A DNA stretch of 64,000 bases from CBDEUK01 sp965250225 (GTDB lineage: Bacteria > Pseudomonadota > Gammaproteobacteria > Eutrophobiales > Eutrophobiaceae), in the NCBI GenBank assembly GCA_965250225.1, contig CBDFNQ010000024.1:1-64000 (forward strand), in the 5' to 3' direction. The translations under genes and the position numbers were made by a program. The notes under the pieces were generated by a model. It saw only the letters and a program-made list of their open reading frames with translations. It was not told where the DNA came from and ran no database searches. Of this stretch, positions 1 to 9,327 are shown in pieces (positions within the stretch are counted from its first letter, which is position 1; each line of letters opens with the position of its first letter).

Positions 1-1
1 T

Positions 2-2110
2 GAATTACAGCAATTTATCAACATGAACTCACCGTTACTGACAGATGATGACGACCGTGATACACAACCAACATTAGGTTTTCAGCGAGTTCTTCAACGA
101 GCAGTATTTCACGTGCAATCCTCTGGGAAAAAAGAAGTCACAGGTGCCAATATACTGGTCGCTATTTTTGGTGAACGCGAATCGCATGCGGCCTTTTTTT
201 TAAATCAACAAAACATAGCACGGCTTGATGTGGTGAATTACATCTCTCACGGTATTAGTAAAATATCCAGTGAAAATACTGAAGAAGCTGAGGTTCATTC
301 AGACAATATTATCGAGTCTGATGAAACGGGTAACAGCCCGCTAGACAATTTCACAGTCAACCTGAATGAACAGGCTAGACAAGGCAAGATTGATCCCCTC
401 ATTGGCAGAGAAACAGAATTACATAGAACCATCCAGATCCTTTGTCGTCGACGTAAAAACAATCCCTTGTACGTCGGTGAAGCTGGCGTAGGTAAAACAG
501 CAATCGCTGAAGGTCTAGCAAAGCAGATCGTCGATGGTGAGGTTCCTGAAGTTTTACAAGACGCAACGATTTATTCGCTGGACATGGGTTCTTTATTAGC
601 CGGAACCAAATACCGTGGCGATTTTGAAAAGCGTTTAAAAAATATTATCAACCAATTACAAAAAACCGAAGGCGCTATTTTATTCATTGATGAGATACAC
701 ACCATCATCGGTGCTGGTGCTGCCTCCGGTGGGGTTATGGATGCTTCAAACATCATCAAGCCAGTATTGGCCTCGGGTGATTTAAAATGTATGGGTTCCA
801 CCACTTATCAGGAATTCCGTGGCATTTTTGAGAAAGATCGTGCCCTCGCCAGACGTTTCCAGAAAATCGATGTGGCTGAGCCGAACCTGGAAGAAGCAGT
901 CAAGATCCTGCAAGGATTAAAATCCAGTTTTGAAGGTCATCACGAAGTCAAATACACGAATCAATCTTTACGTGCGGCTGTTGAGTTAACAGACCGTTAT
1001 ATTACTGATCGTCATCTACCAGATAAAGCCATCGATGTTATTGATGAAGCGGGCGCTTCTCAACGTTTATTGCCAGCATCAAAACGGAAAAAAACCATTG
1101 GCGTTAATGATATAGAAGCAATTATTGCAATGATTGCGCGCATCCCACCAAAGACTGTCACAACCTCTGATAAAGAAGTGATGAAAAATCTTGAACGTGA
1201 TCTCAAGATGGTTGTATTCGGCCAGGATCAGGCAATTGAAAGCCTGAGTTCTGCCATCAAAATGTCACGGATAGGTTTGGGAAGCCCGGAAAAACCAATT
1301 GGTTCTTTTTTGTTTGCCGGCCCAACCGGTGTCGGTAAAACAGAAGTGACCCGCCAGTTGGCCCAGATCATGGGTATTGAACTGGTTCGCTTTGATATGT
1401 CGGAATATATGGAACGTCATACTGTTTCGCGTTTGATCGGGGCACCTCCTGGTTATGTTGGTTTTGATCAAGGAGGCTTGTTAACCGATGCAATCAATAA
1501 ACAACCACACGCGGTATTGTTACTGGATGAAGTTGAAAAAGCACACCCTGATGTGTTCAATCTTTTATTACAGGTAATGGATCACGGCACTTTAACGGAT
1601 GCCAATGGCCGTAAAACTGATTTTAGAAATGTGATCATTATCATGACGACCAACGCTGGTGCTGATCAAATCAGTCGTTCATCAATGGGTTTCACTCATC
1701 AAGATCATACCGGTGATTCCACTGAAGTTATCAAACGGACATTTAGTCCAGAGTTTAGAAACCGCCTGGACGCCATCATTAATTTCAATACATTAGATGG
1801 TAAAACCATCTCTTCTGTGGTTGATAAATTTCTGGTTGAACTGGAAACTCAACTTAACGATAAGAAAGTAGATATTGAAGTTGATGATGAAGCAAGGAAG
1901 TGGTTGTCAGTTCATGGTTACGACAAAGTAATGGGTGCACGACCCATGAGTCGCCTGATTCAGGAGAAAATCAAAAGGCCACTGGCCGAAGAATTATTGT
2001 TTGGAAGTTTGACTCATGGTGGACATGTTTATGTCACGGTTGAAAATAATGAACTTAGCATCGACATACTGGAAAAAACAGTCCCTGATACAGAAAAAAC
2101 CAAGCAATAA
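2..2110 (+). CDS. clpA: ATP-dependent Clp protease ATP-binding subunit ClpA (5' end outside window)
   Basis: HSP100 unfoldase that feeds substrates to the ClpP peptidase in the cytoplasm. The reading frame is open from the first in-frame codon of the window, and the residues before the first Met (ELQQFIN) already match the ClpA N-domain, so the true start lies upstream; roughly 50-60 residues are missing compared with the usual 750-760. Both AAA+ modules are intact: Walker A GEAGVGKT with Walker B ILFIDEIH in D1, and GPTGVGKT with LLLDEVEKAH in D2. A SSMGF segment sits where the ClpP-docking IGF/IGL loop lies. In relatives clpS precedes clpA; that position is outside the window. Identification is near certain. 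Confidence 0.97.
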   Translation, partial: ELQQFINMNSPLLTDDDDRDTQPTLGFQRVLQRAVFHVQSSGKKEVTGANILVAIFGERESHAAFFLNQQNIARLDVVNYISHGISKISSENTEEAEVHSDNIIESDETGNSPLDNFTVNLNEQARQGKIDPLIGRETELHRTIQILCRRRKNNPLYVGEAGVGKTAIAEGLAKQIVDGEVPEVLQDATIYSLDMGSLLAGTKYRGDFEKRLKNIINQLQKTEGAILFIDEIHTIIGAGAASGGVMDASNIIKPVLASGDLKCMGSTTYQEFRGIFEKDRALARRFQKIDVAEPNLEEAVKILQGLKSSFEGHHEVKYTNQSLRAAVELTDRYITDRHLPDKAIDVIDEAGASQRLLPASKRKKTIGVNDIEAIIAMIARIPPKTVTTSDKEVMKNLERDLKMVVFGQDQAIESLSSAIKMSRIGLGSPEKPIGSFLFAGPTGVGKTEVTRQLAQIMGIELVRFDMSEYMERHTVSRLIGAPPGYVGFDQGGLLTDAINKQPHAVLLLDEVEKAHPDVFNLLLQVMDHGTLTDANGRKTDFRNVIIIMTTNAGADQISRSSMGFTHQDHTGDSTEVIKRTFSPEFRNRLDAIINFNTLDGKTISSVVDKFLVELETQLNDKKVDIEVDDEARKWLSVHGYDKVMGARPMSRLIQEKIKRPLAEELLFGSLTHGGHVYVTVENNELSIDILEKTVPDTEKTKQ

Positions 2111-2124
2111 AAATAGTGTAGCTA

Positions 2125-3015
2125 TTAAGCTGCTTCTCCTTCATTAGCAGACTCCTCTTCAGCGACTGCATCAGTTCCATCACTTTCAGAGTCCGTTGAC
2201 TCTGAAACAACTTCACTCTCATTGTCATCATCAGAGGTTTTTTCTTCTTCAGAACTATCTTCTTTACTGGAAATTTTTTCCTCAGAAACTTCTTCACTAA
2301 CGACTTCTTCGACAACTTCTTCTTCGATTTCAGAAACAGTTGATGCAATCTCAGGTTCAGCAACATCTGTTGCTTCACTGGTGATATCAATTAACTCTTC
2401 AGCAGTATCACCTGAAGTAATATCAATGATTTCATCATCTGTATCCTGATTATTTTCTTCGGATTGATCATTAGTACTAACATTGTCCATCATACCTTTG
2501 TATTCTTTCATCAAAGATTCCATTTCCTGGGCCGTTTTTTCCAGCTTATTTTCAAGCTGTCCTTTCACTTTCTGTAAGTCCTGATTTTCAGTTTCAAGAC
2601 GGGCTTGCGCTTCCTTATCAACGCTACCTTCGCCACTTTCTCGTCCAAGGCTAACAGCGGAACCGATTAAATGAGACACAGACTCACCTAATTGCGAAAC
2701 ATCCTCTAAATTCTGTGTTCGAATCGCTTTGATGATGTCCTTATATAATTGAGTCTGTCCGTTCACAAGATTTTGCATACCCTGTTTAATCGCTTCTGGA
2801 TCAATAAGATCTGGTTGCAATAATAGTTCAGTCATCCTGCTTTTATTTTCTTCGCTCTTCTCTTTTATTTCTGCCACAAGCGTATTTAATACATTAACTA
2901 CTTTATTGTTTTTCCTGCTCACAAGAAATAACAGAATAAAGTTTATACTAATAAGAAAGAGCATTACTTCACAAGCTAAAAGTAATAATGCAGGGTTGTT
3001 TATATATTCAATCAT
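2125..3015 (-). CDS. Membrane-anchored acidic coiled-coil protein, unknown function
   Basis: I do not recognise a family for this 296-residue protein. It has one hydrophobic N-terminal segment (about residues 8-32) followed by a basic stop-transfer stretch, then a helical part with a strong coiled coil (about 130-175), then a very acidic tail of repeated Glu/Asp/Ser/Val. The topology suggests a bitopic inner-membrane protein with a cytoplasmic coiled coil. Its ATG overlaps the stop of the upstream VWA gene (ATGA), and an AGAGGAGG ribosome site lies inside the end of that gene, so the two are translationally coupled and probably work together. It ends 14 bases from the convergent clpA stop with no obvious terminator between them. 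Confidence 0.8.
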   Translation of the reverse strand: MIEYINNPALLLLACEVMLFLISINFILLFLVSRKNNKVVNVLNTLVAEIKEKSEENKSRMTELLLQPDLIDPEAIKQGMQNLVNGQTQLYKDIIKAIRTQNLEDVSQLGESVSHLIGSAVSLGRESGEGSVDKEAQARLETENQDLQKVKGQLENKLEKTAQEMESLMKEYKGMMDNVSTNDQSEENNQDTDDEIIDITSGDTAEELIDITSEATDVAEPEIASTVSEIEEEVVEEVVSEEVSEEKISSKEDSSEEEKTSDDDNESEVVSESTDSESDGTDAVAEEESANEGEAA

Positions 3016-4832
3016 ATTGCCTCCTCTGGCTGGAGTTGAGTATTTTTACGCATCCGTTTAAATAACTTCCAGGCCAAAAAAATAATTCCAAAAAATACAT
3101 TTCCGACAATGACAGGGATGATAATATTTTTCATTGACGGCATAGGAGTCTCAGGTTCTGGGTCAGATACTGGGTCAGGTTCATCAACTAGTTCGACAAT
3201 CTCTACATATTCACCTAATTTAAAGGGTTGTTCGTGGATCGTAATATCGCGACCCGAGGGGCTTTGCGTATTTAATGTTATTGACACACTGTTTTCTCCC
3301 GCTTCATCAGGAAAATAATTAAATGCCCAACCTTGCTCGTTATTGGTGACGAGCACTTCTTTTGTCTTGTTTGTTTGCGAAGATACTTCGACCTGTAATT
3401 CAGAACTATTAACATCGATTAAATCTGGTATGGCATTAATCCGAACTGTCCAACCATGCTCTGGCAAATAGTTTTTTTCAGGTTTCAGGATATTTTTAGG
3501 TATAATTTTCCCATTGTGTTCCTGAATCTTATCCGCTGTCATTTCTTCCCAGGCTACAGTTATAGGAGATGCATAAGCCTGTATCGAAAAACGTTTTTCG
3601 CGAACAAAGGTTCCACCATCAATTTTCAGGATCATTTCATATTCGCCTATCGGCCACTCAGGTCCAAAAATATGATGTATATATCCATCTTTATCAGGTG
3701 AGTTAACAGGGGCGATACGTTCTTCACCATTTTTAAGATGGATGGTTATGTTTGCTGATACCAACTTCAAGAAATCCGCTTTGTTGATGATATTTCCCTG
3801 TTCTTCCAGCCATAACTTGAAATTAATTTCCTCGCCATTCAAGACACCAGCGGGTAATTCGTCTGTCCGAAACTTCAGATCAGTCACGACCATGGCGCGG
3901 TTATCCGGATCTTCATCTGCAATGATTTGCCAAACACCAGATTCTGGCTCACTAATTGAAATCAGGTCATAACCTGTATCTTGTTTCCATTTCAAACCTG
4001 GCCTTGATGTCTCAGCGGAATACAATTCTCCACCAGGAGATTGAATTCCAGTTACTACAGAATCCGCATTTCTGAAAACCAGCAAAGTCAATTCTGAAAT
4101 ACTATTATCCACCGTAAAACTATTATCTTTTAACGGAACGGTGTCTTGTGGTGCAGACTGTTCAAACAAATTCATAAACGTTCTTTGCAATAATTCTGCA
4201 CTGTTTACCTGGTGATTTTTCCCATCTGTTTTCAACGCCAATTCCTCTAATAACGCATGATCAGCATTTTGAGACAAGGCAATGGTATGTATCGTCACAT
4301 TTTGTTGTTGCAAGGATTGCAAGACAGGTTTCAGGATACGTTCTCGTGAGGCATCACTGACGATCTTGTTTTTATCGATATCAACAATACCGTCGGTTAA
4401 TAATATGATCGAACGTTTTGCTTCTGCATTATTTGTCCAGCTTTTTTCAGCGGTTAACAAGGCTGCCTCGATGTTAGTGTACATATCGCGTGATCGATAT
4501 TGATTGCTGGCTTTCTCAGCTCGAACTTTCCACGCCTCATCTACTACGGCAATGGGCACAAGTTCACGAACGTCTGTTCCAAATAAATATATTCCTACTC
4601 GCGCATTGGAAGGCGCCATGCCCGCTAACATGCGAATGGCAGGAGCACGCATGTTATTCGGATCGTTTTTTTTCATACTGCCGGAGACATCAACAAACAC
4701 TAGCACCTCAGCCGAGGCCGGTGTGTCATTTAATTGTGCTACTTCTTCTGCGTAGGAGTTTGGCACAAATAACCAAAACCCCAGACATAAAGACAAGGTA
4801 TGCAGATATCGATATAAAAATGCATTATTCAT
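3012..4832 (-). CDS. Exported VWA-domain protein with C-terminal membrane anchor
   Basis: A signal peptide (about residues 1-28, ending NSYA) precedes a von Willebrand factor A domain whose MIDAS motif DVSGS is at its start; TNIEAAL and LTDG follow in the expected order (about residues 40-230). A long beta-rich extracytoplasmic region follows, then a single C-terminal transmembrane helix (about 575-597) with a basic KLFKRMRK tail. VWA domains bind metal and protein partners, so a periplasmic adhesion or scaffold role is inferred. I chose ATG at 4832; a TTG two codons upstream is possible, and neither has a strong ribosome site. It is the first gene of an operon with the coiled-coil protein downstream. 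Confidence 0.85.
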   Translation of the reverse strand: MNNAFLYRYLHTLSLCLGFWLFVPNSYAEEVAQLNDTPASAEVLVFVDVSGSMKKNDPNNMRAPAIRMLAGMAPSNARVGIYLFGTDVRELVPIAVVDEAWKVRAEKASNQYRSRDMYTNIEAALLTAEKSWTNNAEAKRSIILLTDGIVDIDKNKIVSDASRERILKPVLQSLQQQNVTIHTIALSQNADHALLEELALKTDGKNHQVNSAELLQRTFMNLFEQSAPQDTVPLKDNSFTVDNSISELTLLVFRNADSVVTGIQSPGGELYSAETSRPGLKWKQDTGYDLISISEPESGVWQIIADEDPDNRAMVVTDLKFRTDELPAGVLNGEEINFKLWLEEQGNIINKADFLKLVSANITIHLKNGEERIAPVNSPDKDGYIHHIFGPEWPIGEYEMILKIDGGTFVREKRFSIQAYASPITVAWEEMTADKIQEHNGKIIPKNILKPEKNYLPEHGWTVRINAIPDLIDVNSSELQVEVSSQTNKTKEVLVTNNEQGWAFNYFPDEAGENSVSITLNTQSPSGRDITIHEQPFKLGEYVEIVELVDEPDPVSDPEPETPMPSMKNIIIPVIVGNVFFGIIFLAWKLFKRMRKNTQLQPEEAI

Positions 4833-5139
4833 AGCCAACTTATCGTCTGATCAGGGAATTAACTTTAAATATCAGAGAAGAAAAATAGGGATTTCCCATA
4901 AACATGGAGATAAATGGCATTATTTAAGATTCTGACGAAAACATGACCCATAGGAAGGCGACATATATTAGATTGTTATTATTTCAATTCCCGCTGTTTT
5001 TGAGGGTAAAACTGCCCAAAGCACACTGTGCAACCACACTCTGTGAATAGTAACCTCCCATGGTAAATCAGGATTAAATGGCTATTGAGAATCCCCAATC
5101 TTACAATGTTGTGATATAAAACAACTGCATTTCTTCAAC
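4833..5139. other. Non-coding region between the VWA gene and tRNA-Glu
   Basis: About 230 bases of AT-rich sequence without a credible gene, followed from 5069 by the left part of the duplicated unit. It must hold the promoter of the VWA operon (minus strand) and the tRNA promoter (plus strand). A TATAAA at 5115-5120 could be the tRNA -10 element, but I see no convincing -35 at the right distance. Confidence 0.5.
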
Positions 5140-5444
5140 GCTCCCTTCGTCTAGTGGCCCAGGACGCTGCCCTCTCACGGCGGAAACACGAGTTCGAGTC
5201 TCGTAGGGAGCACCAATATAATCAATAAGTTAGGTTTGTTTAAGGTGCTGACGATCCAGATTTAGGTAACTTTTAGGTAAATACTGGAGTAAATTGACTA
5301 ACTTAGATTCTGCCAGAATGCCTTGTGGTAGCAGGGAATTTCATGCGTTTTATAGTGAAATACACTGTCTGAAGTAGTCTGTGAGTATATGGTTGAGGGT
5401 CAACCAACTGGTTAATATTAAATCACTCCGGCACCTTTTGTCAG
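5069..5444 (+). repeat. Tandem duplication, copy 1 (376 bp, contains tRNA-Glu)
   Basis: This unit is repeated immediately downstream with no difference that I can find by reading base against base. It holds tRNA-Glu with about 70 bases of upstream sequence and about 230 bases of downstream sequence. The downstream part includes a TTAGGTAA..TAGGTAA direct repeat and a GGTTGA-GGG-TCAACC hairpin. The perfect identity implies a recent event, or homogenisation. Confidence 0.93.
5140..5215 (+). tRNA. tRNA-Glu (anticodon CTC), copy 1
   Basis: A 76-base cloverleaf. The acceptor stem GCTCCCT pairs with AGGGAGC, followed by discriminator A and an encoded CCA. The anticodon arm GCTGCCCTCTCACGGCGG carries CTC, and the T-loop is the usual TTCGAGT. 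The sequence follows gammaproteobacterial tRNA-Glu closely, but with CTC in place of TTC, so it would read GAG only. It lies in copy 1 of the tandem duplication. Confidence 0.95.
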
Positions 5445-5819
5445 CAGGATTAAATGGCTATTGAGAATCCCCAATCTTACAATGTTGTGATATAAAACAA
5501 CTGCATTTCTTCAACGCTCCCTTCGTCTAGTGGCCCAGGACGCTGCCCTCTCACGGCGGAAACACGAGTTCGAGTCTCGTAGGGAGCACCAATATAATCA
5601 ATAAGTTAGGTTTGTTTAAGGTGCTGACGATCCAGATTTAGGTAACTTTTAGGTAAATACTGGAGTAAATTGACTAACTTAGATTCTGCCAGAATGCCTT
5701 GTGGTAGCAGGGAATTTCATGCGTTTTATAGTGAAATACACTGTCTGAAGTAGTCTGTGAGTATATGGTTGAGGGTCAACCAACTGGTTAATATTAAATC
5801 ACTCCGGCACCTTTTGTCA
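5445..5819 (+). repeat. Tandem duplication, copy 2 (375 bp, contains tRNA-Glu)
   Basis: Identical to 5069-5443. Its right end, at CCTTTTGTCA, is exactly where the SRAP-like reading frame on the minus strand loses homology, so the end of the unit coincides with a gene breakpoint. Confidence 0.93.
5516..5591 (+). tRNA. tRNA-Glu (anticodon CTC), copy 2
   Basis: Identical to the tRNA-Glu at 5140-5215 and offset by exactly 376 bases. The flanks are identical too, so it should be expressed in the same way. Confidence 0.95.
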
Positions 5820-6009
5820 CTTTAGCCCAAGACGGAATAAGCCCCCAATAACACAGAGCAATTTCATTCTTGTTATTGTTTAAACGGATGACCGGGCAAT
5901 AACTTGAAGGAGTTATATTATAGCTTGGGTTAAAGTTGATAGAAGCTGATACATTGAAGTGTTTTTGTACTTCTGCTGGAGTACTGGAGAGATGGAAGCG
6001 GCCACACAT
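5794..6009 (-). pseudogene. Truncated SRAP (YedK/HMCES-type) gene, N-terminal fragment
   Basis: The first about 63 residues match the SRAP family, which covalently caps abasic sites in single-stranded DNA through Cys2. The start MCGRF retains that Cys, and the family segment YWGLIPSWAK is present. Homology stops at this Lys, where the frame enters the duplicated tRNA unit (5819/5820) and reads only a few unrelated residues to a stop. A full SRAP protein is around 200-230 residues, so two thirds are missing, and I do not find the remainder to the left of the duplication. It marks a recombination breakpoint at the edge of the accessory island. Confidence 0.8.
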
Positions 6010-6257
6010 AAAGACAGTATAATTAAAATTTTATCTGAAATATTTAATTTGACGGAATATGAGCGTGCTAGGGGTACGTTCAACAATGTTAGAATCTGCA
6101 GTGTTTTTTGCATAGCCTCCTCCTCATTCGATTTTTTATCTATTAAGTCTCATATAAATAGATAGAATAATTCAAAAATAAGATCAGATTGATAGGTAGT
6201 CAAATTAATGATATTTAGTGGAGCGTTCTTACTCGACTGCAAATCGTTAAAATAAAT

Positions 6258-7040
6258 TTATCTAATTGTAATTTCAAATTCTTTCATAGCTGATTTTCCT
6301 GTTTTCTTATCACTCACCATAAGCCTAATTGTTTTGGTACCTGGCTTTATTATATCCATAGGAATCTTATTCGTTACACCTAAAAGTATCGTACTGCCGC
6401 TTATATCTCCAACAATACTTATTATCTTATCATTACCATGTTTACTTTTTGGTAATTTCCACATAACCGGCTTTGAACGATCAACTTGGTTGTCCTTATA
6501 TGCATACTTAGTAGAATGATCTATTACTGTAACATCATAACTTATATCAATTAAACCATTCTTATCTACTTGAAAATTTGACACTTTGGCGAGCCAAAGT
6601 ATATTGAAATTGTCATTTTTATAATAACTTCTATTACGCACTAAAATTTCTGTAAGTTTCATTTCTTCGTCGTCGTTACTACGAGATTTAATTTTAGTTT
6701 CATCTAAGCTTATGAAATTATCTATGCTTATATGCTTTTTTAACGATAAGGAGTTAGCAAAATGAGTTGATGTTGTCGTTAAGATACCAATTATTACACC
6801 GTACCAAATAAGTTTGTCATAAGGTTTTGACAGATTTTGCAATCTAGTTGCATGCCCGACAAACATAACGCCACAAATAACAGTTAAACCGCCTCCAAAT
6901 GCTAATAAAAAAGAAGTAAAATTAGATTGATTTATGCCATTCAAAACAGCATATCCCCATGCACAAATCCAAATAAAAAAAATAATCGCAATCGAAACCC
7001 AATAAAAATTATTCATCGTAACCCAATGATATTTTTTCAT
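6258..7040 (-). CDS. Membrane protein with three N-terminal helices, unknown function
   Basis: This 260-residue protein matches no family that I know. It has three hydrophobic helices (about residues 10-30, 40-62 and 75-95), then a hydrophilic domain rich in beta-type segments and Lys/Asp. A GGGAGG ribosome site stands six bases before the ATG, and the preceding 250 bases are non-coding, so it is probably a single transcription unit. Base composition is clearly AT-richer than in the flanking housekeeping genes, as for the rest of this island. The reading frame is credible; the function is unknown. Confidence 0.7.
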   Translation of the reverse strand: MKKYHWVTMNNFYWVSIAIIFFIWICAWGYAVLNGINQSNFTSFLLAFGGGLTVICGVMFVGHATRLQNLSKPYDKLIWYGVIIGILTTTSTHFANSLSLKKHISIDNFISLDETKIKSRSNDDEEMKLTEILVRNRSYYKNDNFNILWLAKVSNFQVDKNGLIDISYDVTVIDHSTKYAYKDNQVDRSKPVMWKLPKSKHGNDKIISIVGDISGSTILLGVTNKIPMDIIKPGTKTIRLMVSDKKTGKSAMKEFEITIR

Positions 7041-7288
7041 TGATATCCTCCCTAAATCTAATCATGATGTATATTAGATTAAAGCAATCTATACGTGTAC
7101 CCAGATTGTAGTATTATCAAATTATCACCACTTCTTATGTGGGTAATCCAAGTACATTATAGATGTAAATCTCTCCGAACAAGGGCTTATGTGGTCATTT
7201 ATTCAGGTGTGTAACATCCTATCCTATTGTCTTTTCTGAAATAAATCATATTACGTGCGGACGATTCGAATAGCATGCTTAATTATTT

Positions 7289-8110
7289 TCAACTGTTTGG
7301 CGGGCATTTATCAATTTGACATGCAATCTCCAACAGTAATTCTCTTTCATCCTCAATTAATTCTTTATTATAAAAATATTCAACATGATCTTTTCTAGAA
7401 TAATTTGTTCCCGTTGAGGTTCCCGAGTTACCTATCTCTTTCGCACCAAGCTCTATAAGTTGTCCAATGGAAATTATATTATTTAAATTAGTATCTGTTG
7501 GTATTGAGAATAAAAATAATTTTAGTCGATCATATGGCATCAGATCATCTTTTAAATTATCACAGATTAATTCTTTAGATATATCTCCTCTTTTTGCTTC
7601 TGTCGCTTTAAAAGGCTGACCAACTTCTATATTTTCATCATTTAAATAATCATTTTGTGCATCAATCTTCCATGCGACTATTACTAAGTCACTGTCATGA
7701 ATATCTTTTAGCACACTTGAACGAATTTCGGTAATAAGTTTATTTTCTCTTGGAACATAATTCCATTCTTTGAATGCTGATAGCTTATCTTTTTGCAAGA
7801 CGTCAAATGTAAAAAAAAGCAAAACTGCAGCCAAGTAAATAACAGATAGAGTTATTGGTAGAAAAGATTTGACACGGAACTTTCTATGAGCAATGGCATA
7901 TATACCAATTAAAAATAATAATAATCCGGTTAATATTATTATTGCTTGAAAAGTGAGACTAACTTTTTCCCCTACTGTTAAAACTGCAGTTCCAAATTTG
8001 ATGGTCACACTACCTAAGGAGAAGAATATAATCAGTAAACCAAATGCAATCCATGCTCCATAACTTTCCTCAAATAGTTTAGAATATTTTGATATTTTAT
8101 CTTCTGTCAT
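7289..8110 (-). CDS. Membrane protein with three N-terminal helices, unknown function
   Basis: A 273-residue protein, not recognised. Hydrophobic helices lie at about residues 17-40, 50-72 and 83-103, followed by a soluble C-terminal domain of about 165 residues with two Cys near the end (CQIDKCPPNS). The arrangement (three helices, then one soluble domain) resembles the neighbour at 6258-7040, although the sequences do not look alike. A GGAG ribosome site lies just before the ATG. It belongs to the AT-rich accessory block. Confidence 0.7.
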   Translation of the reverse strand: MTEDKISKYSKLFEESYGAWIAFGLLIIFFSLGSVTIKFGTAVLTVGEKVSLTFQAIIILTGLLLFLIGIYAIAHRKFRVKSFLPITLSVIYLAAVLLFFTFDVLQKDKLSAFKEWNYVPRENKLITEIRSSVLKDIHDSDLVIVAWKIDAQNDYLNDENIEVGQPFKATEAKRGDISKELICDNLKDDLMPYDRLKLFLFSIPTDTNLNNIISIGQLIELGAKEIGNSGTSTGTNYSRKDHVEYFYNKELIEDERELLLEIACQIDKCPPNS

Positions 8111-8131
8111 ATCTATTCTCCTACTTAAGAT

Positions 8132-8359
8132 TTAATCTTCAAGCTCAGTAATAAACCTGAATTTAAGCGTGACAGAACCATTTTTATGACCCCCACTTAA
8201 ATATTTAGGTTTTTCTACTTCACTTAATTAGATCAGGAATATCTTTTGGAAGATATAAATCAAATTTATATTCTCCATCCTCAATTGATTTCGAATTAAA
8301 CCTAGAAAATAATTATTTAATTTAAATGTACCGACTCTGTCCACTATGACTTTCCCCAT
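8132..8359 (-). pseudogene. Small decayed gene (two frameshifts), unknown family
   Basis: Read on the minus strand from ATG at 8359, three overlapping frames join into one coherent polypeptide of about 75 residues: MGKVIVDRVGTFKLNNYF, then SRFNSKSIEDGEYKFDLYLP, then SEVEKPKYLSGGHKNGSVTL and a tail ending ITELED before the stop at 8132. The breaks are a missing T in a T-run near 8310 and an extra base near 8229. The alternating hydrophobic pattern suggests a small beta-rich domain. I do not recognise the family. It lies just upstream of the 7289-8110 gene on the same strand and may once have been in its operon. Confidence 0.5.
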
Positions 8360-8723
8360 ACTTGTATAATAGTTCTAGCATATAAAAGTTCATAAAAAAA
8401 TAACCCAGATGGGTTAATTTGTATGAAATATTTTTACCATAGACCATAAATCAAAAGTAGATTATGTTTAACTCATTGATACATCGATATTATCTTTGGA
8501 TTTATATCTGACAGATTTTTGACATCTAATTTACTCATACATAACTAAAAACCTCAAGAACCCAATATCATTGATAATAATATAAAAGATTACTATCTTT
8601 GACTTTATAGATAATCAAATTACAGCACGAATTGAAGCGCCTATTGAAGAAATACAACTAGAAGATTACACTTAAACCAAATACATACTTTTTTGCTGGC
8701 ATTAAAAAATAAAGGGGAAAGTA
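8360..8723. other. AT-rich gap with a short coding-like remnant
   Basis: There is no intact gene. On the plus strand a coding-like stretch of about 30 codons without a start ends at the TAA at 8673-8675; its last residues read ARIEAPIEEIQLEDYT. It looks like the C-terminal scrap of a lost gene, but it is too short to assign. The final bases carry AAGGGGAAAG, the ribosome site of the lipoprotein gene at 8724. Confidence 0.35.
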
Positions 8724-9305
8724 ATGAGATATTTTAGTTTTCGCCTGTATACACCAATTTTATTCTTAATTCTATCAACTATCATAGGTTGTGCTTCTAT
8801 CCCACCGGAAATTGCTCAAGCCCATCAAAAAGAATTAGATATTATACAGTCATTACAAAAATCTCATTTAGCCATGGTCGATAGTTTTATTAACGAAAGA
8901 TTAGATTTTTTTGACGAATTTTATTTCAATAGATATGGCCCAGCCTTAATGAAGAATTGGAAGGAAGAATTTAAAAATCAAAACGGGAGAGATTACAATC
9001 CAGAGAAAGATTTTTCTATTTTTTATTCTGATTTAGTTATTGAGTACGAAGAATCAATCGAACCAATTGAAAAGCTAAGAACTGATTTAAATTATTCGAT
9101 AAATACTGAATATAACAACGTAATATTAATACACAAAACTAATGATAGATGGCTGAAGAGCATATATTCACTTCAGACCCAAAACAAGGCCGTAATAAAT
9201 AATATTCTTAATTCTATCAGTCCAGGATTATCTGTAGATAAAATTGATGAAGAGATTAATAAAGCAATATCTCTTTTAAACAAAAAGATTTTAGATTTTA
9301 TTTAA
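8724..9305 (+). CDS. Predicted lipoprotein, unknown function
   Basis: 193 residues. A type II signal peptide with the lipobox IIGC puts the lipidated Cys at about residue 23. The mature part is highly charged and mostly helical (coiled-coil-like segments around residues 35-60 and 165-190). A GGGGAAAG ribosome site precedes the ATG. It is followed after 22 bases by a small basic protein and then by an M15 peptidase, all on the plus strand, which suggests a three-gene operon acting at the cell wall. No family recognised. Confidence 0.7.
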   Translation: MRYFSFRLYTPILFLILSTIIGCASIPPEIAQAHQKELDIIQSLQKSHLAMVDSFINERLDFFDEFYFNRYGPALMKNWKEEFKNQNGRDYNPEKDFSIFYSDLVIEYEESIEPIEKLRTDLNYSINTEYNNVILIHKTNDRWLKSIYSLQTQNKAVINNILNSISPGLSVDKIDEEINKAISLLNKKILDFI

Positions 9306-9327
9306 AAATAATACTAAGGAGATATAT

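Noticed and set aside
2222..2449. Ser-rich plus-strand frame opposite the acidic tail of the coiled-coil protein
   Set aside because: It is the complement of Glu/Asp-rich codons and has no start context.
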